Of a DNA stretch of 39,215 nt, positions 1-7,636 are shown piece by piece. This DNA is from Acidobacteria bacterium 28-9. GTDB taxonomy: Bacteria; Acidobacteriota; Blastocatellia; Pyrinomonadales; Pyrinomonadaceae. The notes beneath the pieces were generated by a model. It was not told the DNA's origin. It saw only the letters and a list, made by a program, of their open reading frames with translations, and made no database searches. Each line of letters starts with the position of its first letter. Positions within the stretch are counted from its first letter, which is position 1. Where the stretch lies: positions 1-39,215 of the forward strand of contig MWYY01000046.1 in assembly GCA_002050355.1 (NCBI GenBank). The letters run 5' to 3'. Both the position numbers and the translations under genes were made by a program.

Positions 1-653
1 ACTCTGGTAAGAGAGCTGCTTACTTTGATTAAAGTCTATGACATCTAAAGAGACGGAATTGGCGCGAGTGCGACTCCTGAGCAAGTCGAGAGAGGCGTTG
101 ACCGCTGCCCGATGCAGGTAGCCTTCCAGGTTCGGCGAAAGGTCGCGCCGGTTCGGAGTGAGCCGCAGGAAGACGATTCGTCGATCTGCTCGTCGCGTAT
201 TTCGCGCGCGGCGGCATCTATGATTGCGTCCAAATTTTGTTTATTATGCTTCATGATGTTTCTCCAAATAACTTCCGATTTCTTTGCGCAGACGGGTTCT
301 GGCGCGGTGCAGCGTGACCGCGACGACCATTTGTGATGTGCCTAAAACTTGGGCGATGCGATTATTGTCGTAGCCTTCAAAATATCGGAGCGCGAACGCG
401 GTCGCGGCGCGCCCTTCGAGTTTTGCAACCGCGTGGCGAATAAGCTCGCGCAGCTCAACGTCTGCAAAATCGTCTTCAGGACTCTGGTAAGAGAGCTGCT
501 TACTTTGATTAAAGTCTATGACATCTAAAGAGACGGAATTGGCGCGAGTGCGACTCCTGAGCAAGTCGAGAGAGGCGTTGACCGCTGCCCGATGCAGGTA
601 GCCTTCCGGGTTCGGCGAAAGGTCGCGCCGGTTCGGAGTGAGCCGCAGGAAGA
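1..653. repeat. Partial tandem direct duplication, 480-bp unit (sigma factor region)
   Basis: Bases 1-173 repeat bases 481-653 with a single difference (A at 128, G at 608). The sequences diverge at 174 and 654. The layout is that of a 480-bp tandem unit (174-653) preceded by the right-hand end of another copy whose left part lies outside the window. The 128/608 difference changes a proline codon (sigma residue 83, in the conserved Asn-Pro-Glu-Gly stretch) to leucine in the left copy. This could be a real duplication or an unmerged contig overlap. Confidence 0.9.
174..254 (-). pseudogene. 5' end of the gene after the ECF sigma factor, broken by the duplication joint
   Basis: An ATG at 254 overlaps the last 11 bases of the sigma factor gene, a coupling typical of sigma factor/anti-sigma pairs. 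The first 27 codons read as a charged helical segment ([20 protein letters not shown], then an acidic stretch). At 173/174 the reading frame runs into an out-of-frame copy of the sigma gene and ends near base 45 as a chimeric ORF. The position suggests an anti-sigma or associated regulatory protein, but too little is left to assign a family. If the duplication is an assembly error, the real gene continues left of the window. Confidence 0.55.
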
Positions 654-855
654 TAGTCTGCAACACGTCCTCCGCGTCGCTCCGGCTGCCCGTAATCCGA
701 TACGCGATGCGGAAGATCGTTTTATGATAATCGCGAAAAAGTCCTGCGAGTTCTTCAAACTCCGCATTTTCCGCGACCACTTTATGTGGGGTCACGCTTT
801 TTGCGGGGTCTGTTAAATCGCTTGTTAATGGCATGTTGACTGCTGTAGTGCTCAC
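244..855 (-). CDS. ECF-type RNA polymerase sigma factor
   Basis: A 203-residue sigma-70 family factor of the extracytoplasmic-function type, which directs RNA polymerase to alternative promoters. Region 2 spans about residues 36-105 (Phe-Arg-Asp-Tyr-His core followed by the Asp-Ala-Glu-Asp-Val motif). Region 4 spans about 135-190 with a helix-turn-helix ending in an Arg-Ala-Arg motif. There is no region 1 or 3. The start is the GTG at 855 because a clear AAGGAG (862-867) sits 6 nt upstream; the next ATG (834) has no such site. The stop overlaps the next gene, a probable regulatory partner that is broken by the duplication joint. The family is certain; target genes and the signal sensed cannot be read from here. 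Confidence 0.9.
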   Translation of the reverse strand: MSTTAVNMPLTSDLTDPAKSVTPHKVVAENAEFEELAGLFRDYHKTIFRIAYRITGSRSDAEDVLQTIFLRLTPNRRDLSPNPEGYLHRAAVNASLDLLRSRTRANSVSLDVIDFNQSKQLSYQSPEDDFADVELRELIRHAVAKLEGRAATAFALRYFEGYDNNRIAQVLGTSQMVVAVTLHRARTRLRKEIGSYLEKHHEA

Positions 856-1061
856 GTTATTCTCCTTAGAATCGTCTTCTATAAGTATAAACGTGCGCGG
901 CGGCGGATTATTAACAACGAAGAGAAATAAATTTTCACATCTGATGAAAGAATTATATCTTCTCTAGAATTTTTCCACTTGCCTTTAACGGCGCGATACT
1001 TGAAATGATCGACGAAAAAAATCCTGTTGTTTGTACATCAGGTGGCAGAAAATATAAAATT
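856..1061. other. Intergenic region upstream of the sigma factor
   Basis: About 200 bases between the sigma factor start and the left edge of the 828-bp duplication. It must carry the minus-strand sigma promoter, but no convincing -35/-10 pair is visible. Short open frames here have no recognisable product. Confidence 0.4.
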
Positions 1062-1380
1062 TTTCAGTTTTTAGAAGAAATAGGAATGTCGTCGCTGAAT
1101 TCACAGATCTGGCAAGTTATCGGAATAGGAAATGCTACCAGATCTAAGCAATCATTTGATAAAGCGTTCGCAAAAGCCTTTCCGCAGTCGGGCGATCAAG
1201 GAATTCTTTTCCCTGATCTTGATGATTAGTTTTTCTTTGAATTACTTTGAGGCGCCTTCTTACGCGATAGCCGTCCTTTCGGCAGACGTTAATTTAGCGG
1301 CTCTAGATTTGCCACCTTTTCGAGCAATCTTATTAACAGGCTTATTCCAATCTTATTCAGGAGCCGAGAACACATACCAA

Positions 1381-1902
1381 ATGTCTGAAATTTATGATTT
1401 GATTGTAATTGGCGGCGGGTCTGCCGGACTGGTCGCGGCTGGCGGCGCGGCGACGCTCGGAGCAAAGGTCGCGTTGATTGAGAAAAACGCGCTCGGCGGC
1501 GATTGTCTTTATACGGGCTGTGTGCCGTCGAAAACAATAATTGAATCGGCGCGTTTCGCGCATCGCGCGAGAAAAGCGGGCAAATACGGTTTTCAGGAGT
1601 TAGAGCCGAAATTTCTTGACGATTCATTCGCATCAATCACAAATCGCGTCCAGAACGTCATCGAAATTATCGAGCATCACGACGCGCCGGAAGTTTTTGA
1701 AGAGATGGGCGTGAAAGTCATTTTCGGCACAACGAAATTTCTTAATCCGAACGAGATCGAAGTTTCATTGAAAAATTCCGGCGCAAAGCGCGTGATGCGA
1801 GCGAAGCGTTTTTGTATCTCGACCGGCTCATCACCTTTCGTACCGCCGATTGAAGGCTTGCAGGAAACAGGTTTTATCACCAACGAGGATTTCAGTTTTT
1901 AG
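1381..1902 (+). pseudogene. Truncated copy of the flavoprotein disulfide oxidoreductase
   Basis: The first 169 codons are identical to the intact gene at 2209-3669, including the FAD-binding glycine motif and the CxxxxC redox pair. At 1890 the frame enters the second copy of the upstream region and stops at 1900-1902 after four extra residues. The fragment has part of the FAD domain and lacks the NAD(P)H and dimerisation domains, so it cannot be an active enzyme. Confidence 0.85.
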
Positions 1903-2208
1903 AAGAAATAGGAATGTCGTCGCTGAATTCACAGATCTGGCAAGTTATCGGAATAGGAAATGCTACCAGATCTAAGCAATCATTTGATAAAGCGTTCGCA
2001 AAAGCCTTTCCGCAGTCGGGCGATCAAGGAATTCTTTTCCCTGATCTTGATGATTAGTTTTTCTTTGAATTACTTTGAGGCGCCTTCTTACGCGATAGCC
2101 GTCCTTTCGGCAGACGTTAATTTAGCGGCTCTAGATTTGCCACCTTTTCGAGCAATCTTATTAACAGGCTTATTCCAATCTTATTCAGGAGCCGAGAACA
2201 CATACCAA
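1890..2208. other. Leader of the flavoprotein gene (second copy of 1062-1380)
   Basis: About 320 bases without a supported gene. An in-frame open extension from the ATG at 1960 would add 83 residues to the flavoprotein. These do not align with the usual N-terminus of the family, though they contain one hydrophobic stretch. An AGGAG at 2187-2191 lies 17 nt before the chosen start, which is too far to be a good ribosome site. No clear promoter is visible. Confidence 0.4.
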
Positions 2209-3669
2209 ATGTCTGAAATTTATGATTTGATTGTAATTGGCGGCGGGTCTGCCGGACTGGTCGCGGCTGGCGGCGCGGCGACGCTCGGAGCAAAGGTCGC
2301 GTTGATTGAGAAAAACGCGCTCGGCGGCGATTGTCTTTATACGGGCTGTGTGCCGTCGAAAACAATAATTGAATCGGCGCGTTTCGCGCATCGCGCGAGA
2401 AAAGCGGGCAAATACGGTTTTCAGGAGTTAGAGCCGAAATTTCTTGACGATTCATTCGCATCAATCACAAATCGCGTCCAGAACGTCATCGAAATTATCG
2501 AGCATCACGACGCGCCGGAAGTTTTTGAAGAGATGGGCGTGAAAGTCATTTTCGGCACAACGAAATTTCTTAATCCGAACGAGATCGAAGTTTCATTGAA
2601 AAATTCCGGCGCAAAGCGCGTGATGCGAGCGAAGCGTTTTTGTATCTCGACCGGCTCATCACCTTTCGTACCGCCGATTGAAGGCTTGCAGGAAACAGGT
2701 TTTATCACCAACGAGGAAGTGTTTCATCTTAAAGTTTTGCCGAAACGCCTGATTGTTTTTGGAGCGGGCGCAATCGGATTGGAACTCGGTCAATCGTTTG
2801 CGCGTTTCGGCTCAAAAGTTACGATTGTCGAAATGGCTGCCCGCATTTTGATGAAAGAAGATGAAGAAGTATCTGCGTTGATGGAAAAACTCCTAAAAGA
2901 AGAAGGCTTGGAAATCTTAACAAAAACCAAAGCCGTCAAAATTCATAAATCGGGGAACGGTGCGAAGGTCGTCACGGTCGAAGCGGACGGCAGGACTTTT
3001 GAAATTGAAGCAGACGAAATTCTTGTTGCGGTTGGTCGGAAACCGAATACGGACGGATTAGACCTCGAAAAAGCGGGCGTTGAATTCGACAAAAAACAAA
3101 TAAAGACCAACGATTTTCTGCAAACTTCCCAAAAACACATTTTTGCGGCAGGCGATGTAACCGCGCATTTTCAATTTACGCATATGGCGGATTACGAAGC
3201 GCAAATCGTCATTCAAAACGCTTTCGTCCCATTTCCTTTCAAAAAGAAAACGGATTTTCGCGTCGTGCCGTGGGCGACATTTACCGAACCGGAAATCGGT
3301 CGCGTTGGGTTGACCGAAGCTGAAGCAAAAGAAAAATTCGGGCAAAAAATAAAAGTTTACCAGGTCAATTTCAACGAAAACGACCGCGCTCAAACGAGCG
3401 GCGCGACCACGGGTTTTGCCAAAATTGTTACAAAAAAAGGAAAGATCATCGGCGCAACTTTTATTGGCGAACACGCCGGAGAATTGATTCACGAATTCGT
3501 TTGGGCGATGAAAGAAAATTTGAAGGTTTCGGAACTTAATAAAATCATTCGAGTTTATCCGACTCTAGCAAAAATCACGCAGGCAATCGGCACGGAAGCG
3601 ACGCTGGAAACTTTGAAATCGCCGTTCGCACAAAAATGGTTTAAGCGATATTTGAAAGTTTGGCGTTAG
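2209..3669 (+). CDS. FAD-dependent pyridine nucleotide-disulfide oxidoreductase (MerA/Lpd-like)
   Basis: A 486-residue class I flavoprotein disulfide reductase. The FAD motif is at residues 10-16 (GGGSAG) and the redox pair is Cys42/Cys47 (CLYTGC followed by VPSK). The NAD(P)H-binding GAGAIG is near 185, the second FAD motif (AAGDV) near 312, and the dimerisation domain is C-terminal. At the usual His-x-His-Pro-Thr-x-x-Glu site the sequence is Arg-Val-Tyr-Pro-Thr-Leu-Ala-Lys (about 447-454), so the catalytic His-Glu dyad of lipoamide dehydrogenase is absent. It also lacks the MerA heavy-metal domain and the C-terminal Cys pair. Similar 'mercuric reductase-like' proteins often accompany ArsS-type clusters, so a redox step on an arsenic or thiol intermediate is inferred. 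The start at 2209 was chosen by family alignment. It is followed 18 nt later by a glycosyltransferase-like gene. Confidence 0.85.
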   Translation: MSEIYDLIVIGGGSAGLVAAGGAATLGAKVALIEKNALGGDCLYTGCVPSKTIIESARFAHRARKAGKYGFQELEPKFLDDSFASITNRVQNVIEIIEHHDAPEVFEEMGVKVIFGTTKFLNPNEIEVSLKNSGAKRVMRAKRFCISTGSSPFVPPIEGLQETGFITNEEVFHLKVLPKRLIVFGAGAIGLELGQSFARFGSKVTIVEMAARILMKEDEEVSALMEKLLKEEGLEILTKTKAVKIHKSGNGAKVVTVEADGRTFEIEADEILVAVGRKPNTDGLDLEKAGVEFDKKQIKTNDFLQTSQKHIFAAGDVTAHFQFTHMADYEAQIVIQNAFVPFPFKKKTDFRVVPWATFTEPEIGRVGLTEAEAKEKFGQKIKVYQVNFNENDRAQTSGATTGFAKIVTKKGKIIGATFIGEHAGELIHEFVWAMKENLKVSELNKIIRVYPTLAKITQAIGTEATLETLKSPFAQKWFKRYLKVWR

Positions 3670-3687
3670 CGTTTCTCACCCTTAAAA

Positions 3688-4395
3688 ATGAATCACAGTG
3701 CAAACAAATTTAATCCCATCATTATCGTAATGGCGAAAGTTCCGCGCATCGGAGAGGTAAAAACGCGGCTGCGACCATTTTTGAACGATTGTCAATGTGT
3801 GGAATTAGCAGTTTGTTTTCTAAAAGATACGGTTGCGAAAGCAAAGTGCGTTTCGCAAAACGTCATCGTCGCGTTCACTCCGGCGGACGGCGAAAAAGAG
3901 ATTGGAAATCTTTTGCCGGGCGGAACCGTGTTGATAAAACAAGAAGGAAATGATTTAGGCGAAAGACTCGCTTCCGCGATTAAATTCGGAGAGGATAAGA
4001 ATTTCGATTCTATTATCGTCATCGGAACGGATAGTCCGACATTGCCGCCGGATTATATAAAAGCGGCGATAAAATTGTTTCGGAAAAAACAAACCCGAAT
4101 CGTTCTCGGAGCGGCAAAAGACGGCGGTTATTATCTGATTGGCTTGCGCGAATCAGCGACTGGAATTTTTGAAAACGTCGAATGGAGTTCTGAAAAAGTT
4201 TTTGAGCAGACGGCGGCAAATGCGCGGAAAATTTATGGCTGCGAGTCAACTGAAATTCCCGTCTGGTATGACGTTGACACGCCGGACGACCTTGCATTTT
4301 TATACAGCGAATATTTGGAGAACGAACGTTTTGCTGCAACCGCACCGGAAACTGCCAATTGGCTCGAAGAGAATAAAAATCTGTTTGAATCGTAG
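3688..4395 (+). CDS. TIGR04282-type (CofC/MobA-like) arsenosugar glycosyltransferase
   Basis: A 235-residue nucleotidyltransferase-fold protein. The N-terminal signature MAKVPRIGEVKTRL (residues 15-28) resembles the nucleotide-binding loop of CofC-like enzymes. Gly-Thr-Asp-Ser-Pro (113-117) is a metal/nucleotide motif, Lys-Asp-Gly-Gly-Tyr-Tyr (144-149) follows, and a conserved Trp-Tyr-Asp-Val-Asp-Thr-Pro lies near the C-terminus. This combination matches the family annotated as arsenosugar biosynthesis glycosyltransferase TIGR04282. It sits 18 nt after the flavoprotein gene and so is probably cotranscribed with it. It converges on the TIGR04283-type gene. Its 3' end lies in the 641-bp duplication, but this copy is complete. 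The exact sugar donor and acceptor are unknown. Confidence 0.82.
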   Translation: MNHSANKFNPIIIVMAKVPRIGEVKTRLRPFLNDCQCVELAVCFLKDTVAKAKCVSQNVIVAFTPADGEKEIGNLLPGGTVLIKQEGNDLGERLASAIKFGEDKNFDSIIVIGTDSPTLPPDYIKAAIKLFRKKQTRIVLGAAKDGGYYLIGLRESATGIFENVEWSSEKVFEQTAANARKIYGCESTEIPVWYDVDTPDDLAFLYSEYLENERFAATAPETANWLEENKNLFES

Positions 4396-4406
4396 AAGTC
4401 AGCCTT

Positions 4407-4884
4407 TTATTGTTTCGGATGTCGAATTGGATAATATCTTTTCGCCAGCCGGTTCGGATTTACGCCGAGCCAGTATAAACACTGAAAAATCGTCCAGCGC
4501 AGAAACGTCAGAATAAAACTGCGGTTTTCAAATCTGCGCGAAGAAGTGGTCACGATTGCCGAAAGATTCGCTATTTTGCCTGCGCGTTTGAGACAGCGGA
4601 CGAAATCCAAATCTTCAAAAAGCGGCAGCGGTTTGAAGCCGCCAATCTTTTGGTAAATCTCACGACGAACAAAAATCGCGGAATCGCCGTAAAGCAACCC
4701 GATTTTTCGTAAATTCGGATACAGCCATGTCATAAATTTCGCCGCTCTCAAATCTCCGTCAAAACAAATCGTAAAATTTCCGCCGACTGTTTCAGTACTG
4801 CGTAAAGCGTTTTTTAATTGTTCGGTTGTTTCAGACGAAGGAATTGTATCGGCGTGAAGAAACCATAAAACGTCGCCGTGAGCG
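4407..4884 (-). pseudogene. 3' fragment of the TIGR04283-type glycosyltransferase (duplicate)
   Basis: An identical copy of the last 159 codons or so of the intact gene at 5048-5743, cut at the duplication joint (4881/4882). It keeps the Phe-Glu-Asp-Leu-Asp-Phe acceptor-side motif and the C-terminal hydrophobic segment. It lacks the N-terminal nucleotide-sugar site (Val-Asp-Gly-Gly-Ser), so no function is expected. Confidence 0.85.
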
Positions 4885-5036
4885 AGTCAACTGAAATTCC
4901 CGTCTGGTATGACGTTGACACGCCGGACGACCTTGCATTTTTATACAGCGAATATTTGGAGAACGAACGTTTTGCTGCAACCGCACCGGAAACTGCCAAT
5001 TGGCTCGAAGAGAATAAAAATCTGTTTGAATCGTAG
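4882..5036 (+). pseudogene. 3' fragment of the TIGR04282-type gene (duplicate)
   Basis: An identical copy of bases 4241-4395, the last 51 codons of the TIGR04282-type gene plus the stop, preceded by unrelated antisense sequence of the neighbouring gene. It has no start of its own that fits the family. Confidence 0.85.
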
Positions 5037-5047
5037 AAGTCAGCCTT

Positions 5048-5743
5048 TTATTGTTTCGGATGTCGAATTGGATAATATCTTTTCGCCAGCCGGTTCGGAT
5101 TTACGCCGAGCCAGTATAAACACTGAAAAATCGTCCAGCGCAGAAACGTCAGAATAAAACTGCGGTTTTCAAATCTGCGCGAAGAAGTGGTCACGATTGC
5201 CGAAAGATTCGCTATTTTGCCTGCGCGTTTGAGACAGCGGACGAAATCCAAATCTTCAAAAAGCGGCAGCGGTTTGAAGCCGCCAATCTTTTGGTAAATC
5301 TCACGACGAACAAAAATCGCGGAATCGCCGTAAAGCAACCCGATTTTTCGTAAATTCGGATACAGCCATGTCATAAATTTCGCCGCTCTCAAATCTCCGT
5401 CAAAACAAATCGTAAAATTTCCGCCGACTGTTTCAGTACTGCGTAAAGCGTTTTTTAATTGTTCGGTTGTTTCAGACGAAGGAATTGTATCGGCGTGAAG
5501 AAACCATAAAACGTCGCCGTGAGCGGAATCTGCCCCGACGCTCATCTGGATTCCGCGCCCGCGTTCGGCGTCGAGAATTGTCACTCCGCACATTTCGGCA
5601 ATCAATCTGGTTTCATCCTGGCTTCCGCCGTCAACGACGATTATTTCGACGTTTTTATCAAGAATTTTAATGGCGTCAATCGTTGGTTTTAACGACGCGG
5701 CTTCGTTTAATGTTGGAATAATTATTGAAACATCCGGCTTCAT
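5048..5743 (-). CDS. TIGR04283-type family 2 glycosyltransferase
   Basis: A 231-residue GT-A fold family 2 glycosyltransferase. The N-terminus has Ile-Ile-Pro-Thr-Leu-Asn-Glu (8-14). The donor-binding Val-Asp-Gly-Gly-Ser is at 37-41, the metal-binding His-Ala-Asp at 83-85, Gly-Gly-Phe near 155 and Glu-Asp-Leu-Asp-Phe near 163-167. A hydrophobic C-terminal stretch (about 195-215) may anchor it to the membrane. Length and motifs fit the family named arsenosugar biosynthesis glycosyltransferase TIGR04283. Its ATG overlaps the stop of the upstream hydroxylase gene by 4 bases (ATGA), so the two are translationally coupled. It is the last gene of the minus-strand operon. Confidence 0.85.
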   Translation of the reverse strand: MKPDVSIIIPTLNEAASLKPTIDAIKILDKNVEIIVVDGGSQDETRLIAEMCGVTILDAERGRGIQMSVGADSAHGDVLWFLHADTIPSSETTEQLKNALRSTETVGGNFTICFDGDLRAAKFMTWLYPNLRKIGLLYGDSAIFVRREIYQKIGGFKPLPLFEDLDFVRCLKRAGKIANLSAIVTTSSRRFENRSFILTFLRWTIFQCLYWLGVNPNRLAKRYYPIRHPKQ

Positions 5744-6588
5744 TGAAGATTATTTTCCGCTCTGTTTTCTTCTGTCAATTGCCGCCAACTCGGTTTCTGC
5801 GTTTCAAATGGTAGTTTTATAATCTTCGCCAGTACGACATCTTCAGGGTTTTGAAAAGCAGGGACGCCGATAACGATTTCAGCTTGCTGCACGTTTGTTT
5901 TAAGCGTTCCGTGCAGCCAATCCCAAACGGTCAAACCGCTCGACCAGTTGGAATCAGTCTCCGACAAAACCGCCGAATGATGGATGCCGTGCAGACGCGG
6001 CGTGGTGATAAACCGGCTCAAATTTTTCTCAAATTCGGCGGGCAGTTCGATGTTTGAATGATGAAAAAAAACTGACGGAAACAAAAAAACCTGCCAAATT
6101 TTGAGCGCGGCGGGCGAAACTCCGATAACGACAATCTGCGCGGCGCGCCATGCAACGGAAATGATTAGCTCGCCGAAGTGAAAGCGAATGGCGGTTGAAG
6201 CGTCCAAATCCAAATCCGTGTGATGAACCAGATGAAACCGCCACAAGAAAGGAATTTTGTGCGTCAAAACGTGCCAGACGTAAAGCGTGTAATCCAGCAG
6301 AACAACTGCTGAAACAAGCTCAAGTTGGCGCGGAAGTTTGATGATTTTGAGAAGCCCAAAATTATGCCGTTCAACTAATTTCGTCAAACGGTCGGTAACC
6401 GGTTTTTCAACTAGATAAAGCGCACCGGAAGTAGCACCCGCAACCGCCATATTTCTAAAGTTACGAACAAATTTTGACTCGACCGAACGGCGCAGAGGAC
6501 GACGATTTTCTATCCAAATAAGCAAACCGAACGCTCCCAACGCGGCAACCGGCGCGGCGATATTTTTTAACAACTTGTTCAGCTTCAT
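5740..6588 (-). CDS. Sterol desaturase / fatty acid hydroxylase family membrane protein
   Basis: A 282-residue integral membrane di-iron oxygenase. The histidine clusters that bind the iron pair are complete: HxxxH at 106-110, HxxHH at 119-123, a His pair at 176-177 and HxxHH at 200-204. N-terminal hydrophobic segments are visible at about 10-25 and 45-60. Family members hydroxylate or desaturate lipid-like substrates using O2. It begins 28 nt after the ArsS-type gene and overlaps the TIGR04283-type glycosyltransferase by 4 nt, so it is embedded in the arsenosugar-type operon. That position suggests a lipid-linked product such as an arsenolipid, but this is inference and the substrate is unknown. 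Confidence 0.87.
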   Translation of the reverse strand: MKLNKLLKNIAAPVAALGAFGLLIWIENRRPLRRSVESKFVRNFRNMAVAGATSGALYLVEKPVTDRLTKLVERHNFGLLKIIKLPRQLELVSAVVLLDYTLYVWHVLTHKIPFLWRFHLVHHTDLDLDASTAIRFHFGELIISVAWRAAQIVVIGVSPAALKIWQVFLFPSVFFHHSNIELPAEFEKNLSRFITTPRLHGIHHSAVLSETDSNWSSGLTVWDWLHGTLKTNVQQAEIVIGVPAFQNPEDVVLAKIIKLPFETQKPSWRQLTEENRAENNLQ

Positions 6589-6616
6589 CTTTTGAATATT
6601 AAAATTCTTGAAAATA

Positions 6617-7618
6617 TCACGCCGCTACCGCGCCGCCGCAGGACGAGCCGCTGCCCGCCGTGCAGCCGAAGCAATGATTTGCCGTTGTAATTTGCCGGTT
6701 TTCAAGTTTCTCTAAATCAAAATCGAAAATCGTCTGCGGCAAGTTTTTGTCAATTGAAAGTTCCAGCATCTGGTTGAAATCGCAATCGAATAAATTTCCC
6801 AGCCAATCAACGCTAATCAGATTGCGGCACATCAAGCCTTCGATTGTGGCAGGATTAAACGCATTAACAAGTTTCCGCATATAGGATTCTTCATTTTTTG
6901 AACGCCGCAGCCAATCGAGATAACGCGCAATCGGCATATTCGTAATCGTGAAAAGATTATTGAATGAAACGTCATAGCGCGTTTTTAATTCGCGGCGGAA
7001 ATCGGCTTCGATTGCCGTCTGCGCGGGCGGCAGAAAAGCTCCGACCGGATTATAAACGAGATTCAAAACCAATTTTTCGTCAATCCCATAACCGACCGCG
7101 TTCAATCTTTTCAATGCTTCGATAGATTTATCGAAAACGCCCGCGCCGCGCTGCGCGTCAGTCTGAGTTTGCAGAAAATAAGGCAAACTGCACACGACTT
7201 CCGCTTTGTTTTCCGCGAAAAATTCGGGCAAATCCGTTTGATTTTCTTCAAACATCACAGTCAAATTATGCCGCACGATAATTTTCGCGCCCGTTTTTTC
7301 GGCTTCGGTGACAAAATAGCGAAAATCAGGAATCATTTCGGGTGCGCCCCCCGTGATGTCGAGCGTCGGGATTTTGTATTTTTGCAAAACTTTCAGACAC
7401 GCATCAATCGTCTCGCGCGACATTATTTCCGTGCGTTTCGGGCTTGCGTCAACGTGGCAATGCTTACAAGCCTGATTACAGAGCTTGCCGACATTGACCT
7501 GCAAAGCGTCAATGACAACGGCGCGAAGCTCTGCCCCGCCGACGAATTTTGACGAAAAATTCGTCGGCGAATTCGGAATAGCCGGTCTTCCGTTTCTGGT
7601 AATTTGAACTGCCTGCAT
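6617..7618 (-). CDS. arsS: ArsS-type arsenosugar biosynthesis radical SAM protein
   Basis: A 333-residue radical SAM enzyme with a Cys-rich C-terminus. Cys47, Cys51 and Cys54 form the CxxxCxxC that holds the 4Fe-4S cluster and SAM. Gly-Gly-Ala-Pro-Glu follows as the SAM-binding glycine motif. The tail carries CFGCTAGSGSSC (Cys316, Cys319, Cys327), the hallmark of the rSAM/Cys-rich family TIGR04167. From characterised cyanobacterial ArsS, the enzyme is expected to transfer the 5'-deoxyadenosyl group to dimethylarsenite, the committed arsenosugar step. It lies 18 nt after the CMD-like gene and 28 nt before the hydroxylase gene. No arsM is in the window, so the methylated substrate must be made elsewhere, or the true substrate differs. 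Confidence 0.9.
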   Translation of the reverse strand: MQAVQITRNGRPAIPNSPTNFSSKFVGGAELRAVVIDALQVNVGKLCNQACKHCHVDASPKRTEIMSRETIDACLKVLQKYKIPTLDITGGAPEMIPDFRYFVTEAEKTGAKIIVRHNLTVMFEENQTDLPEFFAENKAEVVCSLPYFLQTQTDAQRGAGVFDKSIEALKRLNAVGYGIDEKLVLNLVYNPVGAFLPPAQTAIEADFRRELKTRYDVSFNNLFTITNMPIARYLDWLRRSKNEESYMRKLVNAFNPATIEGLMCRNLISVDWLGNLFDCDFNQMLELSIDKNLPQTIFDFDLEKLENRQITTANHCFGCTAGSGSSCGGAVAA

Positions 7619-7636
7619 AAAAAAAACTACCGCGAG

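Larger units (their letters stand above)
1062..2717. repeat. Perfect tandem duplication, 828-bp unit (flavoprotein gene 5' half)
   Basis: Bases 1062-1889 are followed directly by an apparently identical copy, 1890-2717. No microhomology is seen at the joint: the flanking bases at 1061 and 2718 do not match the unit ends. The unit holds the upstream region and the first 169 codons of the flavoprotein gene, so the left gene copy is truncated and the right copy is intact. Confidence 0.93.
4241..5525. repeat. Perfect tandem duplication, 641-bp unit across convergent gene ends
   Basis: Bases 4241-4881 are repeated at 4882-5522 with no difference seen. Both copies begin with GCG and GCG also follows the second copy (5523-5525), giving 3 bp of microhomology. 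The unit spans the last 155 bases of the plus-strand TIGR04282-type gene and the 3' two-thirds of the minus-strand TIGR04283-type gene. Because the genes are convergent, the outer parts stay intact and two broken fragments face each other in the middle. Confidence 0.93.

Noticed and set aside
1960..2208. 83-residue N-terminal extension of the flavoprotein
   Set aside because: The frame is open, but the residues precede the canonical FAD motif start and match nothing in the family. ATG 2209 gives the normal N-terminus.
2209..3669. Mercuric reductase (merA) or dihydrolipoamide dehydrogenase (lpd)
   Set aside because: It lacks the MerA metal-binding cysteines and the Lpd His-Glu dyad.
4909..5157. 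82-codon plus-strand ORF
   Set aside because: It is a frame-shifted reading of the duplicated ends of two known genes.
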